Of a DNA stretch of 64,000 bases, positions 19,798 through 29,111 are shown piece by piece (positions within the stretch are counted from its first letter, which is position 1; each line of letters begins with the position of its first letter). Below the pieces are notes generated by a model. That model was not told where the DNA came from. It saw only the letters and a list, made by a program, of their open reading frames with translations, and made no database searches. The stretch is from the NCBI GenBank assembly GCA_965229345.1, contig OZ245872.1, forward strand, positions 2,728,001-2,792,000. Direction: 5' to 3'. The DNA is from PBB1 sp965229345 (lineage in GTDB: Bacteria > Pseudomonadota > Gammaproteobacteria > Burkholderiales > Burkholderiaceae_C). The translations under genes and the position numbers were made by a program.

Positions 19798-19965
19798 TCA
19801 ACCTCTGCTGCTCGTGTCGGGCTTGCGCCGGCACCGCGCCACCACGATTCCAAGCAGCACACGCGTGACTGTCAGCAACCCAGGTGACCATCGCAGAATG
19901 GTGCACGTGGCCGGCGCCGCCCGGTAGTAGATGTTCACGACCAACCTGCCCCACCAGCAAGAACC
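19798..19965 (-). pseudogene. CFIAT-motif protein, C-terminal fragment
   Basis: About 55 residues match the C-terminal part of the protein at 42,521-42,988: GRLVVNIYYRAAPATC against GRWLIWRYYLAGPGMC, followed by a similar basic hydrophobic tail. The CFIAT box and the N-terminal half are missing; beyond about 19,965 the sequence is unrelated. The gene pair order (this gene, then the nuclease) is the same at both loci. Confidence 0.6.
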
Positions 19966-20106
19966 TTCAAAGATGCGCACTTGCGCTTCGATGCGCTGCG
20001 GGGCGAATTGAACTGGGGCGACGGGCGCTCCATCACCCTGGAGGTCGAGCCGGGCAAGGTATTTCCCACGGAATTCCAGTGGCTGGTGCATGAGCACCTG
20101 AACTGA
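19963..20106 (+). pseudogene. C-terminal fragment of an unrecognised protein
   Basis: A plus-strand frame of 47 residues ends at TGA 20104-20106 and contains LEVEPGKVFPTEFQWLVHE, which has ordinary protein-like composition. It has no start codon and abuts the broken CFIAT-motif gene, so it looks like the far end of a gene cut by the same rearrangement. The family was not recognised. Confidence 0.4.
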
Positions 20107-20434
20107 TCGAGGCGACCGCCGCGCTCTGATCGGCCGCACAGCCAGCACCAGCACACGTCAGCAGACTCTGGACGGTCGAGTTCGGCGCCGACAGCATTCC
20201 CACGGTGCTCCGACGCGCCGTCTGCGTGTCGTCGCAAAGGAATGCGTGGGCCAATCTCAAGGGTCGGCATCCGCCAACGTGGGGATGACGCTCCCAGTAC
20301 CACCGACGTTAGGATGTGCCCGGACCGTCACCCAGCGCTGCATGCGCTCCTTGCACCCGACAACAAGACGATCCCGGACCACAGTTCGATCGAACACTAG
20401 TCGGCCAGCAGGTCGCTCGGAAGGAGAGAAGGTC
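20107..20434. other. Intergenic region upstream of membrane-protein/hydrolase pair
   Basis: About 330 bp with no recognised gene. A strong ribosome-binding stretch (AAGGAGAGAAGG) ends it, just before the ATG at 20,435, so the promoter for the following pair probably lies here. Confidence 0.4.
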
Positions 20435-21349
20435 ATGGCAGACACCGCCCCCGTTCTCACGTCCATCAACGCCATCTCGGGCTTCCTGCTGGGCTACGCG
20501 GGCACGCTGGCCGCGCTCGGTGCGCTGACCGTGGCCCTCATTGAGGCCTGGAAAAAGCTGCTGAGTTCGCAGGCCAAATTCCATCGAGCGAGTGTGCTGC
20601 GATGGTTCCAGAACGAGCAGCCGGACAAGAAGACGCACTACCTGAGCAAAGCGCCGCCAGCGCAGGCGCCTGGCGATTTGCCGGCCTACGACCACGGCCG
20701 CGGCTACGACCAACTGCTGCAGTTGACCACCGGCGTCGGCCGCGCGGGAACCGAACAGAAGCAGCGCTACAACGACTCGGTGGCGCTTGAAGGCAAGGGC
20801 AGCTTCCACCGCTCCATCGAATTCGCGCTCTTCGAGTTGGAGGTGGACCGGCTCATGGGACAGATCCAGGACGCGGCCGACGTCGCATTGAACAACCCGA
20901 AGCTGTACCCGGACCTGTTTCAGTTCCTCACGCGCAGCGCCCAACCCAAAGACGTCGCGAACTGGGTCGCCGAGGTCGGCACGCTGGTTGCCAGCACGAA
21001 CGTCACTGACCAGCAACGCAAGGAGATCGCCGATCGGTACACGCGCCTGAAGCAGACAGTTCGCCGGCACTTGGACAGCTTCCAGATCGTCACGGCGCTG
21101 CGCTGGCGCGAATGGAACCAACTGACCGCCGTCATCGTGGGCGCAGTCCTGCTGCTGTTGGCGCAGTTCGTCGAGTTGGGACATGACGGAGGCCAATCAT
21201 GGGATTGGGACGTGATGGCGAATCACTTCGACAAAGATCACTGGTTCCTGTGGCTCAAGATCCCGATAGTCTCGATATTCGGCGGCATGCTGGCGCCGGT
21301 TGCCAAGGACCTCGTGGACGCCCTGCGCAAGGTCAAGACCAGTGTCTAG
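20435..21349 (+). CDS. Membrane protein of unknown function, partner of downstream hydrolase
   Basis: 304 residues. One hydrophobic segment is at the N-terminus (~10-34). A ~190-residue soluble helical region follows, then two membrane segments near the C-terminus (~232-250 and ~273-292). The family was not recognised. The start has an AAGGAG ribosome site. The stop TAG overlaps the GTG start of a hydrolase gene, so the products are translationally coupled and probably act together at the membrane. Confidence 0.75.
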   Translation: MADTAPVLTSINAISGFLLGYAGTLAALGALTVALIEAWKKLLSSQAKFHRASVLRWFQNEQPDKKTHYLSKAPPAQAPGDLPAYDHGRGYDQLLQLTTGVGRAGTEQKQRYNDSVALEGKGSFHRSIEFALFELEVDRLMGQIQDAADVALNNPKLYPDLFQFLTRSAQPKDVANWVAEVGTLVASTNVTDQQRKEIADRYTRLKQTVRRHLDSFQIVTALRWREWNQLTAVIVGAVLLLLAQFVELGHDGGQSWDWDVMANHFDKDHWFLWLKIPIVSIFGGMLAPVAKDLVDALRKVKTSV

Positions 21350-22304
21350 GTTCGAAGGGTTGCCGCCTGACTACGGGCCCTGGCTCGTGCTGTCGGTGCG
21401 CGAAGCACCGGAGGGTGGCGGGCTGACGCTCGAGGTCCAGTGCGATCCGGCCTCCCCGCCCAGCGCAGCACGCGAGTTGGTGATCCTCGTCCACGGCTTC
21501 AACAACCACATGGGCGAAGCTGCCGAGGCCTACCAGGGGTTCAGGGACCGGCAATACCCACTGGCCGGGTTGCTTCCGCCAGCCCTGGAACCTGGCCTGG
21601 GGAATTTCTTCTGGCCCGGCGATGCCAACTGGGCCGGACTGCTCGACAAGGTCGATTTTCTCGTCTACCCCACGGCGGTGAACACCGCGCCGCACGCGGG
21701 ACAACGACTGGCGCACTACATCGCTAGCCTGCCCAACCTTGTGACCGTGCACTTCGTGGGCCACTCGCTCGGCTGCCGGGTGGTGCTGGAGTGCATTCAG
21801 GAACTGACGGCGACGAACCACCCCGCGATCCGGCGCGTGGTGCTCATGGCCGCAGCGGTCCCGGACTTCATGGTGACGCCGGGAGGCGCCTTGATGGGCG
21901 CCACGCAAGCCGCCGAGTCGATTCTGGTGTTGCACTCGACCTCAGATGCGGTGCTCCACTACGCGTTTCCGCCGGGGCAGACGATTGCCGGACATGGCGA
22001 AGGCTTTCTGCCGGTCGCGCTCGGCCGGTTCGGACCCCCGGCCGGCATGACGGGTCTGGTGAACGACCACGCCATTCCCAATGCGGGACACGGCGACTAC
22101 TGGGGCGCCGGCGAAGGCACATCAGGGCCTTCGGAGTCGGCCCGCGCGTTGGCAGCCAAATACGTCGCCGAATCGCTGCAACTGGCCAACGCTGCAAGAA
22201 GCGTCGCCATGCCCCGTCAGGCCGCGCCGAAGACCCTGCTCGGGGTGAAGCGAAAGGCTGGTGAAGCTCGCGAATCGCCCAGCCGAGGAATAGGTCGACG
22301 GTAG
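21342..22304 (+). CDS. Alpha/beta hydrolase (DUF900/lipase-like)
   Basis: 320 residues from GTG 21342, which lies inside the last codons of the upstream gene. The oxyanion-hole motif ELVILVHGFNNHMGEA and the nucleophile elbow VGHSLGC (Ser142) are clear. The catalytic His is likely in NAGHGDYW. There is no signal peptide. Proteins of this fold hydrolyse esters, lipids or acyl chains. Tight coupling to a membrane protein suggests a membrane-associated substrate, but this is inference. Confidence 0.8.
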   Translation: MSRFEGLPPDYGPWLVLSVREAPEGGGLTLEVQCDPASPPSAARELVILVHGFNNHMGEAAEAYQGFRDRQYPLAGLLPPALEPGLGNFFWPGDANWAGLLDKVDFLVYPTAVNTAPHAGQRLAHYIASLPNLVTVHFVGHSLGCRVVLECIQELTATNHPAIRRVVLMAAAVPDFMVTPGGALMGATQAAESILVLHSTSDAVLHYAFPPGQTIAGHGEGFLPVALGRFGPPAGMTGLVNDHAIPNAGHGDYWGAGEGTSGPSESARALAAKYVAESLQLANAARSVAMPRQAAPKTLLGVKRKAGEARESPSRGIGRR

Positions 22305-22365
22305 CTTTCCCTGTCAGGACGAATAAACAAACCGCCCAGAGCCTCGCCGCTGAAGATGCCGTCCG

Positions 22366-22582
22366 CTCACCAACGAAACAGCCTCGGTCCCCTGACAGCG
22401 CCAGCGACCGCCGGTGCGAGGATGCTGAGGGAATGAGGGAATACCAAACCAGCACGAGAGCGGCGACAGCTCGGGGCAATGGAGCGCGTAGCCGGCGGCA
22501 CCGAGACTGCCTGGCAGGAGACCTGCTGCAAATCCGGCCAGCTTGGGTCGAGTCGGTGCCAGTCCACGCATGGCCCAGAGGA
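22366..22582 (-). pseudogene. nrsF (DUF1109) 3' fragment, related to the copy at 53.3 kb
   Basis: The segment lines up base for base with the 3' end of the anti-sigma gene at 53,259-53,894, from the stop codon through ALHCPELSP and ...MRGLAPTRPKLAGFAAG. It carries frame disruptions and ends abruptly. No sigma gene accompanies it. This is debris of a second copy of the sigma/anti-sigma locus. Confidence 0.75.
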
Positions 22583-22766
22583 GCTGGTGCGAGCGCCGAC
22601 AGTCGTCCTGGGCGACGCGATCACATGAACGTCGGCACTGGGCTCACCGCCACCCGCGTACACAGCATCCGGTTGCGCGCAAAGAAGGCATCTCAACACC
22701 CCCCTCCTCCTCGCATCGAGCATCGCCCTCGCTGGATAGCATCGAGTGAACCTCGTTGGAACAAGT

Positions 22767-24815
22767 ATGCACAGGCACCTTCCCAGCGGCCTTCGAAACG
22801 CACTGGGCTCATTGAAGCTTCGACTCGCACTGACCAGCATCTTGTTGATTGGTCTGAGCGTAACGTTCACGGTGTTCTTCGTTCTGCGCGACATGGGCCA
22901 TCGCAGTGAACGAGCCGTTCTGGACACTCAGCTCGGTGACGCCCAGCGCCTGGCCAACGTGCTGTCTTCGCGACTCGTCAGCCTGCAGACCAGCATGCGA
23001 AGCGCCGCCGCCGGCCTCCCGGTCAACGATCTGGAGGATCCATCGGCGGTGTTCGCGTTCCTCGACAACGGGGCGGTCCTGCGAAGCCTCTTCGACAGCG
23101 TCACCGTCACTGCGCCAGATGGCCGCCTGCTGGCCCTGGCCGACGCCAAGGGCGTCAGGGCACCGAACATCAACGCCGCGGACCGCGCGTACTTCAAGAG
23201 GACGATGGAGGAGGCCCGGCCCGTGATCTCCGAACCGATCGTCAGCCGGGCCACAGGGGAGCCAGTCATCGTTCTCACCATGCCTGTGCCCGGCAAGCAA
23301 GGCGGAACGGCCGCGGTGCTGGGTGGCGGACTGAGACTCGCCACGCGTTCGCTGATGGGCGACCTGACGCGATCTGGCGGCAGCGACTTCGACCTCGTAA
23401 CCACCATCATCACTGACTCGATGGGGCGCATCATCTCGCACCCGGACAAGGCGTGGATCCTTCGGGATGCTCAGACCGAGCCAAGCATCTCCGGAGCTGT
23501 CGAACAATGGATTGCGCAGGGCCGTCCGGTGGAGCCGCAGGGCTCGGCCCGACGATTCGGGGACAATGTGGTGGCGATGGCTGGTGTGCCCGATGCCGAC
23601 TGGGTGATCTTTCGAACCGCTCCGGCGGAAGTCTTGCTGGGAGGGCCGACGGCAGGCCGGCTGCAGGCCACATGGATAGGTGCGGCGGTTGCCCTCGCGG
23701 GCGGCGGGATCATCCTGCTGACCACGCTGCGAATGCTTCGTCCGTTGCGCGATCTGGAGCGGCGCGCGCTGCAACTCCTGGATAACGACATGGCGCCCGA
23801 AGAAGGCTGGCCGAGCGGCGGCGGCGAATTGGGCGCGCTATCGAGGGTCTTTCAGCATGTCATGGGGCAGCGAGCGGCGAGCCAGAAGTCCGGCGACGAG
23901 CTCTTTGCCAAGATGCGTGCGGTGATGGGCAACGCACCGGTCGGCATCGCCTTCACGCGATTGAGTCACTTCGAACTTGTGAGTGCACATTTCAACCGCA
24001 TGTTCGGCTACGAGGGCGAGCAGTTGGCCGGCCAATCGACACATCTGATCTGCACCTCCGAGGACGAGCACCGGGCGTTCGGACTGCGCGTCGCCGCGGC
24101 GTTCGCGGCCGGGCGCATGTTCGACGAAGAGATCGAGCTCATGCGAGCCGATGGCAGTCGCTTCTGGGCGCGGCGCCAAGGTGCGCCAGTGCAAGCAGGC
24201 GATATCGCAGCGGGCACGATCTGGATCGTCACCGACATCGCGGAGGCTCGCTCGCAACGGGAGACCTTGTCCTGGACCGCCGCTCATGATGCGTTGACGG
24301 GTCTGGTGAACCGACGCGAGTTCGAGGTGCGCTTGACGGAGCAACTTAGCGAGCGGCGCAAAGGAGAAGTCGCTTCGGCACTGTTCATAGACCTGGACCG
24401 TTTCAAGGCCGTCAACGACAGCGCCGGTCACGCGGCCGGGGACGAACTGCTGAAGAACATCGCGTCCATTCTGACCGAGCGAGTGCGGGCCAACGACACT
24501 GTGGCGCGGCTCGGAGGGGATGAGTTTGCCGTGCTGCTGCGGGGCTGCGACAGGAGGGAGGCCGAACGAGTCGCGGATCAGATTTGCGCTCGGGTGCAGA
24601 GCTACCGGCTGAGCTGGGAAGGGTTGTCGCTGCAGGTCGGCGCCAGCGTCGGCGTGGTGGAGATTGAAGACAGCCTTGCCGATGCAGCTGCAGTGATGTC
24701 GGCTGCCGATGCCGCGTGCTACGAAGCCAAGCGGGCTGGACGCAATGCGGTGCGAAGCCACCGGGCGAACCCGTTGCGGTTGATTGACGGCAAGGTGGGT
24801 AGGGCCGCTTTTTGA
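22767..24815 (+). CDS. Membrane-bound diguanylate cyclase with dCache and PAS domains
   Basis: 682 residues from ATG 22767 (GTG 22746 also possible). Two membrane segments (~20-40 and ~300-320) flank a periplasmic dCache-type sensor (landmarks TAPDGRLLALADAKG, ADRAYFKRTMEEARPVIS, DSMGRIISHPDKAW). A PAS domain (~380-490) follows, then a GGDEF domain with DALTGLVNRREFE, FIDLDRFKAVND and the intact active loop RLGGDEFAVLL. It should couple a small extracellular ligand to cyclic di-GMP synthesis. The gene is flanked on both sides by anti-sigma gene scraps. Confidence 0.9.
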   Translation: MHRHLPSGLRNALGSLKLRLALTSILLIGLSVTFTVFFVLRDMGHRSERAVLDTQLGDAQRLANVLSSRLVSLQTSMRSAAAGLPVNDLEDPSAVFAFLDNGAVLRSLFDSVTVTAPDGRLLALADAKGVRAPNINAADRAYFKRTMEEARPVISEPIVSRATGEPVIVLTMPVPGKQGGTAAVLGGGLRLATRSLMGDLTRSGGSDFDLVTTIITDSMGRIISHPDKAWILRDAQTEPSISGAVEQWIAQGRPVEPQGSARRFGDNVVAMAGVPDADWVIFRTAPAEVLLGGPTAGRLQATWIGAAVALAGGGIILLTTLRMLRPLRDLERRALQLLDNDMAPEEGWPSGGGELGALSRVFQHVMGQRAASQKSGDELFAKMRAVMGNAPVGIAFTRLSHFELVSAHFNRMFGYEGEQLAGQSTHLICTSEDEHRAFGLRVAAAFAAGRMFDEEIELMRADGSRFWARRQGAPVQAGDIAAGTIWIVTDIAEARSQRETLSWTAAHDALTGLVNRREFEVRLTEQLSERRKGEVASALFIDLDRFKAVNDSAGHAAGDELLKNIASILTERVRANDTVARLGGDEFAVLLRGCDRREAERVADQICARVQSYRLSWEGLSLQVGASVGVVEIEDSLADAAAVMSAADAACYEAKRAGRNAVRSHRANPLRLIDGKVGRAAF

Positions 24816-24828
24816 ACAGTCTCCGGGG

Positions 24829-24933
24829 GATGCGACCGCGATGATCCTGGTCTGGAACCTGGGCACTGTCGTGCTCGTCGTCGCGGTGGGTGGCCTACCG
24901 GGTCGCCGGTGGGGGCGAGCCGCTGAAGCGTGA
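24829..24933 (+). pseudogene. nrsF (DUF1109) 3' fragment, related to the copy at 60.8 kb
   Basis: Thirty-four residues plus stop (DATAMILVWNLGTVV...GRRWGRAAEA) match the C-terminus of the anti-sigma factor at 60,801-61,451 almost residue for residue. The match continues about 8 bp past the stop (TGATTGGC). It starts 14 bp after the cyclase stop codon, with no upstream anti-sigma sequence. Confidence 0.8.
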
Positions 24934-25468
24934 TTGGCATACGACAGTGCCGTGGCAATGCCTACGGGGGTTCATGCGCACGGCATGCCCGCGTCGGACC
25001 TCTTCGGGTCCATAGCGCCGCGTCGAACATCGAACTCGACGCTCTGCGCTTGGTGAAAGCGCATCGTGACAAAGGGCTGCACCAGATTGACTGCCCAATG
25101 GTCTCGAGCAGCAGCATCGGGCCGCGGCAAAGGAGATTTGAGCGCGGGGTGGTCATGATTCAGAGATGCGCTCATATCGACCGCCGTCGCCGCGGTGACG
25201 ACGCCATCGTCAACAGGATTCGGCGACAGCGCAAAGCCACGTTACCCGGTGACTCACGAGCAACCAATGCGACCGTGGCAGTTGTGAGCGACAGCGCCCG
25301 TCGTCGCCTCGAAAGCAAGCGTAAGCCGAACACGAAGGAGACCACCGTCTTCACCGTCCGGTCTCAGACATGGGACCACGATCACCGAGGCCATGACCAC
25401 GATGATCAACTCGACCTGCGGCCTCATGATCGGTCGGGCCATGTCGGCGCTTCGAACAAGTTCAGTGA
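24934..25468. other. 535-bp region without a recognised gene
   Basis: Open frames exist on both strands, but none gives a recognisable protein, a plausible start or coding-like composition. It may be decayed DNA following the anti-sigma fragment. Confidence 0.4.
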
Positions 25469-27058
25469 TCAGTCGTCGGTCTCGCAGCCCTCTCCCGTCA
25501 GCGGCGGCAGAATGCCCAGAACATAGTCGTGACGTTGACCATCGCTCGCCGGTAGCTCCACGGTCGATTGCCAAGCCGCCTCGGCGAGGAGTCTGTCCAT
25601 GGGGAGTCGAGACGACCCCGATGCGGGCGCACCCACGGGTCGGCGCTGAACCACGACAGCGCCATCAGCGAGCCTGACGTCGTCCGGAAAGAACTTGGCA
25701 AATTCCGGCCGCGTGGCGTCGACCACGCGGGGCTGCCCTTGGTATCTGACCGCCAGCGCGCTACCCGTGTGCCCGTCGGTTACAACGAAGCGCAAGGGTC
25801 CAGCGCAGTGCTGCGTCCAGATGCCCCGGACCGCCTCGGCCAGCCGCGCCGGCGTCGGCGGCGGCACGCGATGCACTGTCGGGTTGAGGTTCGGCAAGCG
25901 CCCGCCATGCGTGATGGTGAGTGACCACAGAACGATTTGCACCGCAACGCTCGCGAACGCCGCTCGACGCAAGACACGGGGTTGCACCTCGATGGCCAGC
26001 GGGCGCGCGGCGACGAGCCAGAAGGTCAGCAGGACGTGAAACGTCGTCCCCCAGCCGACCAGCAGGTGTGCGCCAGTCAGCGCACCGATGGCAACGGTCA
26101 AGACGAGTGGCCCGAAGCCGACCAGCGTGAGAAAGGGACCGAGCGTCACGGCTTGCTCGGGAGCGGGAGCGGCCCGGGGCGCGCCTCGGCGCAGGATCGC
26201 AAAGATCAACAATGCCGGCGCCACCTTGGCCAACTGGCTGGACGCGAAACCCCACACGGTCTTCAGGCACTGGATGCGGTCCACATCGACCGGGAACACC
26301 GCGTTCATTGCATACGTGTCCGGTGCCCACTGGTCACCGCGAACGGCAACGAGGTAGGGCGAGATCATCAAGAAGCTGACGATCGCAGCGATGGCGACGC
26401 CTCGCCAGACAGACGCCATGCCCAGGCGCCGGACCCAAAGCAGATAGACACCGAACGATGCAAACAGCACGATGGCGCTGAGCTTGGCAAGCATCATCAA
26501 ACCGCAACCCGCGCCGAACATCGCCCAGTCGAGCCACCGCATCCGCGTCAACGCGCGGTGGAACAGCACGATCGCCAGCAACGCGAGGGGCAACTGCACC
26601 GTGTTGTGATTGAAGTACGCCGTGCCCGCGTTCATGTACTCGACGTTCGACAGCAGAATGGCGGCGAACGCCGCGCGACGGGCCCCAATCAGGGGGCGCG
26701 CAAAGCCGTAGAGCAGCAACATCGTCGCTACCGAGCACAAGGCGCCTAGAACAAACGCCGCGCCGATGGAAGCGCCGAAGAGCCGGTTCGAGGCGTAGAG
26801 AATCCAGGTCGGCAAGGGCGGGTGCTTGCCATACGTGAATCTCAACTCCTGACTCAGCAGCACCTGCTCCAGGCTGTCGTCCGGAGGCGCAACGGCCAGG
26901 AAGCCGGACAGGCCTCCCCAGATCGCGACCTGAAAGAATGCGATCAGCAGAACGAGACAAGTCGGCGCGGAAAAGCGTTCGTCCAGCACGGCGCGGGTCG
27001 AGGCGATCGATCGGCGTGCGCCCGCGGCCAGGCTTTGCAGGGCGAGTTCGAAGCCCAT
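25469..27058 (-). CDS. Family 39-type membrane glycosyltransferase
   Basis: 529 residues with about ten hydrophobic segments. The first periplasmic loop has APPDDSLEQVLLSQELRF and KHPPLPTWILY, where the acidic pair is typical of ArnT/PMT-like (GT39/GT83) catalytic loops. YMNAGTAYFNHNTVQLPL is a further conserved loop. It should transfer a sugar from a polyprenyl-phosphate donor to a lipid or protein at the outer face of the inner membrane. The donor and acceptor are unknown. No glycan cluster surrounds it. Confidence 0.82.
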   Translation of the reverse strand: MGFELALQSLAAGARRSIASTRAVLDERFSAPTCLVLLIAFFQVAIWGGLSGFLAVAPPDDSLEQVLLSQELRFTYGKHPPLPTWILYASNRLFGASIGAAFVLGALCSVATMLLLYGFARPLIGARRAAFAAILLSNVEYMNAGTAYFNHNTVQLPLALLAIVLFHRALTRMRWLDWAMFGAGCGLMMLAKLSAIVLFASFGVYLLWVRRLGMASVWRGVAIAAIVSFLMISPYLVAVRGDQWAPDTYAMNAVFPVDVDRIQCLKTVWGFASSQLAKVAPALLIFAILRRGAPRAAPAPEQAVTLGPFLTLVGFGPLVLTVAIGALTGAHLLVGWGTTFHVLLTFWLVAARPLAIEVQPRVLRRAAFASVAVQIVLWSLTITHGGRLPNLNPTVHRVPPPTPARLAEAVRGIWTQHCAGPLRFVVTDGHTGSALAVRYQGQPRVVDATRPEFAKFFPDDVRLADGAVVVQRRPVGAPASGSSRLPMDRLLAEAAWQSTVELPASDGQRHDYVLGILPPLTGEGCETDD

Positions 27059-27710
27059 GCGCTATGTCGCGTTACCTGAACTGCGCTCGAGGTCGTCACT
27101 TCGCTTCAACAGACACTGAATCCGCAGGACAGTCGAACGCGCGGCGGCTGCATGGGTCCAAACCTGAGTGAAAGACATTCGGAATCCGCCTCTGGTGCGC
27201 TTCGGGAGATGGCAGCAAGGCCCTGACCTTGCTGCAGCGACGAGGATTCTGGCAGAGGAGGTTGCCACTGGGTCGATCGCCATGGACCGGCCGATTTGAC
27301 CCACCGACAGCTCTGTCTGCACGGCAAGCCCTGGCTCAGCACGGACACCTGTGCACGTTCACGGCCGAGGATCGGTCCCAGCACTCGCGCGAGTTCGGCT
27401 TCGGCGTCCGCGACGGCGGTGGAAAGGGGTGCGACACCGGCTCCGCCTTCACCGAATGGAGAAAGCCAGGCACGCTGTTGTTGCACGCGACAACCTTCCC
27501 GTTCGGCACAACCCGGGACAGCCACCTGGCCGCTCGGCGATTGGCCATCGTCTCGTCGAACCCGATCCGGTGCGGGGCCGCACGCTGCCGGGGCTCGCTC
27601 GCGGCGCACGCCGGCCAGGAAGCTCTCAAACTCGAAAGCTTCGCCGGCCGATCCGACTATGGTCAACGTACACTTCGGCCCCCGATTGATCTCCCGATGA
27701 ACGTGCGCCG
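27059..27710. other. 650-bp region without a recognised gene
   Basis: No frame on either strand gives a recognisable product. The region lies between the glycosyltransferase start and a diguanylate cyclase remnant and is probably decayed DNA. Confidence 0.4.
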
Positions 27711-28010
27711 ATGCGATACGCCGAACCGAAAGCGCGAAGTGCCGAATTGCCGAGTGCGGCGATCGATGCACTGACAAACGATTCGGCCGTCATCGACGAC
27801 GCGGCCTTGCGGTGCCTGTACAAGCACGCTGACAAGGCCACGACGGAGCGCATTGGCGATGAATTCCAGCGCTTCATGTCCGGCGTGGAGGAATCGGCGG
27901 CACCCTCCGGCAACCACGCCGACCTGCTCGGAGCGCAACTCACCGGACTGTCGGCTGCGCTGGAATCCAGTGCCGGCCCATTTTCATCGGATCTTGCGGC
28001 GACCGCATGA
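27711..28010 (+). pseudogene. Diguanylate cyclase N-terminal remnant
   Basis: The 99-residue frame begins MRYAEPKARSAEL and continues ALRCLYKHADKATTERIGDEF and MSGVEESAAPSGNHADLL. This is the style of the N-terminal sensor region of soluble Burkholderiales GGDEF proteins (RYAE...ELL... / ...IGDxLQRxLSGVxES). A middle segment appears missing, and no GGDEF domain follows because the frame runs into nadA. The assignment is by eye from family style. Confidence 0.4.
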
Positions 28011-29110
28011 CCCGTTTCTCGATGAATCGCAACGGACTCTCATCGCCGAAGCGCGGCGGTACCGCAGCGGCAGCGGGCTTCGACGCCGACCCAGCGCCGA
28101 TCTCCACTCGGCATGACCTCGAGCGACTGATCGCCGACGAACTCCGCGCCCGCGATGCCGTGCTGGTCGCGCACTACTACGTTGACGGCGACCTGCAGGA
28201 CCTGGCGCTCGAGACCGGCGGCTGCGTCGCCGACTCGCTCGAGATGGCGCGCTTCGGCCGCGATCACGCGGCGCAGACGCTGATCGTCGCCGGCGTGCGC
28301 TTCATGGGCGAGACGGCCAAGATCCTGTCGCCCTCCAAGCGCGTGCTGATGCCGGAACTCGAAGCGACGTGCTCGCTCGACATCGGCTGCCCGCCCGCCG
28401 AATTCGCCGCGTTCTGCGACGCACACCCGGATCGCACCGTCGTCGTCTACGCCAACACCAGCGCTGCCGTGAAGGCGCGCGCCGACTGGATGGTGACGAG
28501 TTCGTGCGCGGTCGCGATCGTGCGCCACCTGCAATCACAGGGGCAGAAGATCCTGTGGGCGCCGGACCGGCACCTGGGCCGCTACATCCAGCAGGAGACC
28601 GGTGCCGACATGCTGCTGTGGGACGGTGCCTGCATCGTGCACGACGAGTTCAAGGGGCTGGAGCTCGAGCTGATGCGCCGCGAACATCCCGAGGCCCGCG
28701 TGCTGGTGCACCCGGAGTCGCCGGAGAGCGTGGTGGCGCAGGCCGACGTGGTGGGGTCGACCTCGCAGCTGCTCAAGGCCGTGGTCGAGGGCAGCGCGCC
28801 GACCTACATCGTCGCCACCGACAACGGCATCCTGCACCGCATGCGCCAGCTCGCACCCGGCAAGACGCTGCTCGAGGCGCCCACCGCCGGCCAGAGCGCG
28901 ACCTGCAAGAGCTGCGCGCATTGCCCATGGATGGCGATGAACGAATTGCGGGGCGTGCTCGACTGCCTGATGCACGGCCACGGCGAGATCAGCGTGCCCG
29001 AGCCCGTGCGCGCCCAGGCCGTCGGCTGCATCGAGCGCATGCTCGACTTCGTTGCTGCGCGGCCGGCCGCGGCGGCGCCGGCCTTCGTGCCGAACATCGG
29101 CACGGCCTGA
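28007..29110 (+). CDS. nadA: Quinolinate synthase
   Basis: 367 residues. NadA condenses iminoaspartate with dihydroxyacetone phosphate to quinolinate, the second step of de novo NAD synthesis, and binds a [4Fe-4S] cluster. Visible landmarks are AHYYVDGDLQDLA, GVRFMGETAKILSPSK, YANTSAAVKA, WAPDRHLGRYI, HPESPESVV and CKSCAHCPWMAMN, with the cluster cysteines in place. It is intact, in contrast to the broken nadC and nadB that follow. Confidence 0.95.
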   Translation: MTRFSMNRNGLSSPKRGGTAAAAGFDADPAPISTRHDLERLIADELRARDAVLVAHYYVDGDLQDLALETGGCVADSLEMARFGRDHAAQTLIVAGVRFMGETAKILSPSKRVLMPELEATCSLDIGCPPAEFAAFCDAHPDRTVVVYANTSAAVKARADWMVTSSCAVAIVRHLQSQGQKILWAPDRHLGRYIQQETGADMLLWDGACIVHDEFKGLELELMRREHPEARVLVHPESPESVVAQADVVGSTSQLLKAVVEGSAPTYIVATDNGILHRMRQLAPGKTLLEAPTAGQSATCKSCAHCPWMAMNELRGVLDCLMHGHGEISVPEPVRAQAVGCIERMLDFVAARPAAAAPAFVPNIGTA

Positions 29111-29111
29111 G

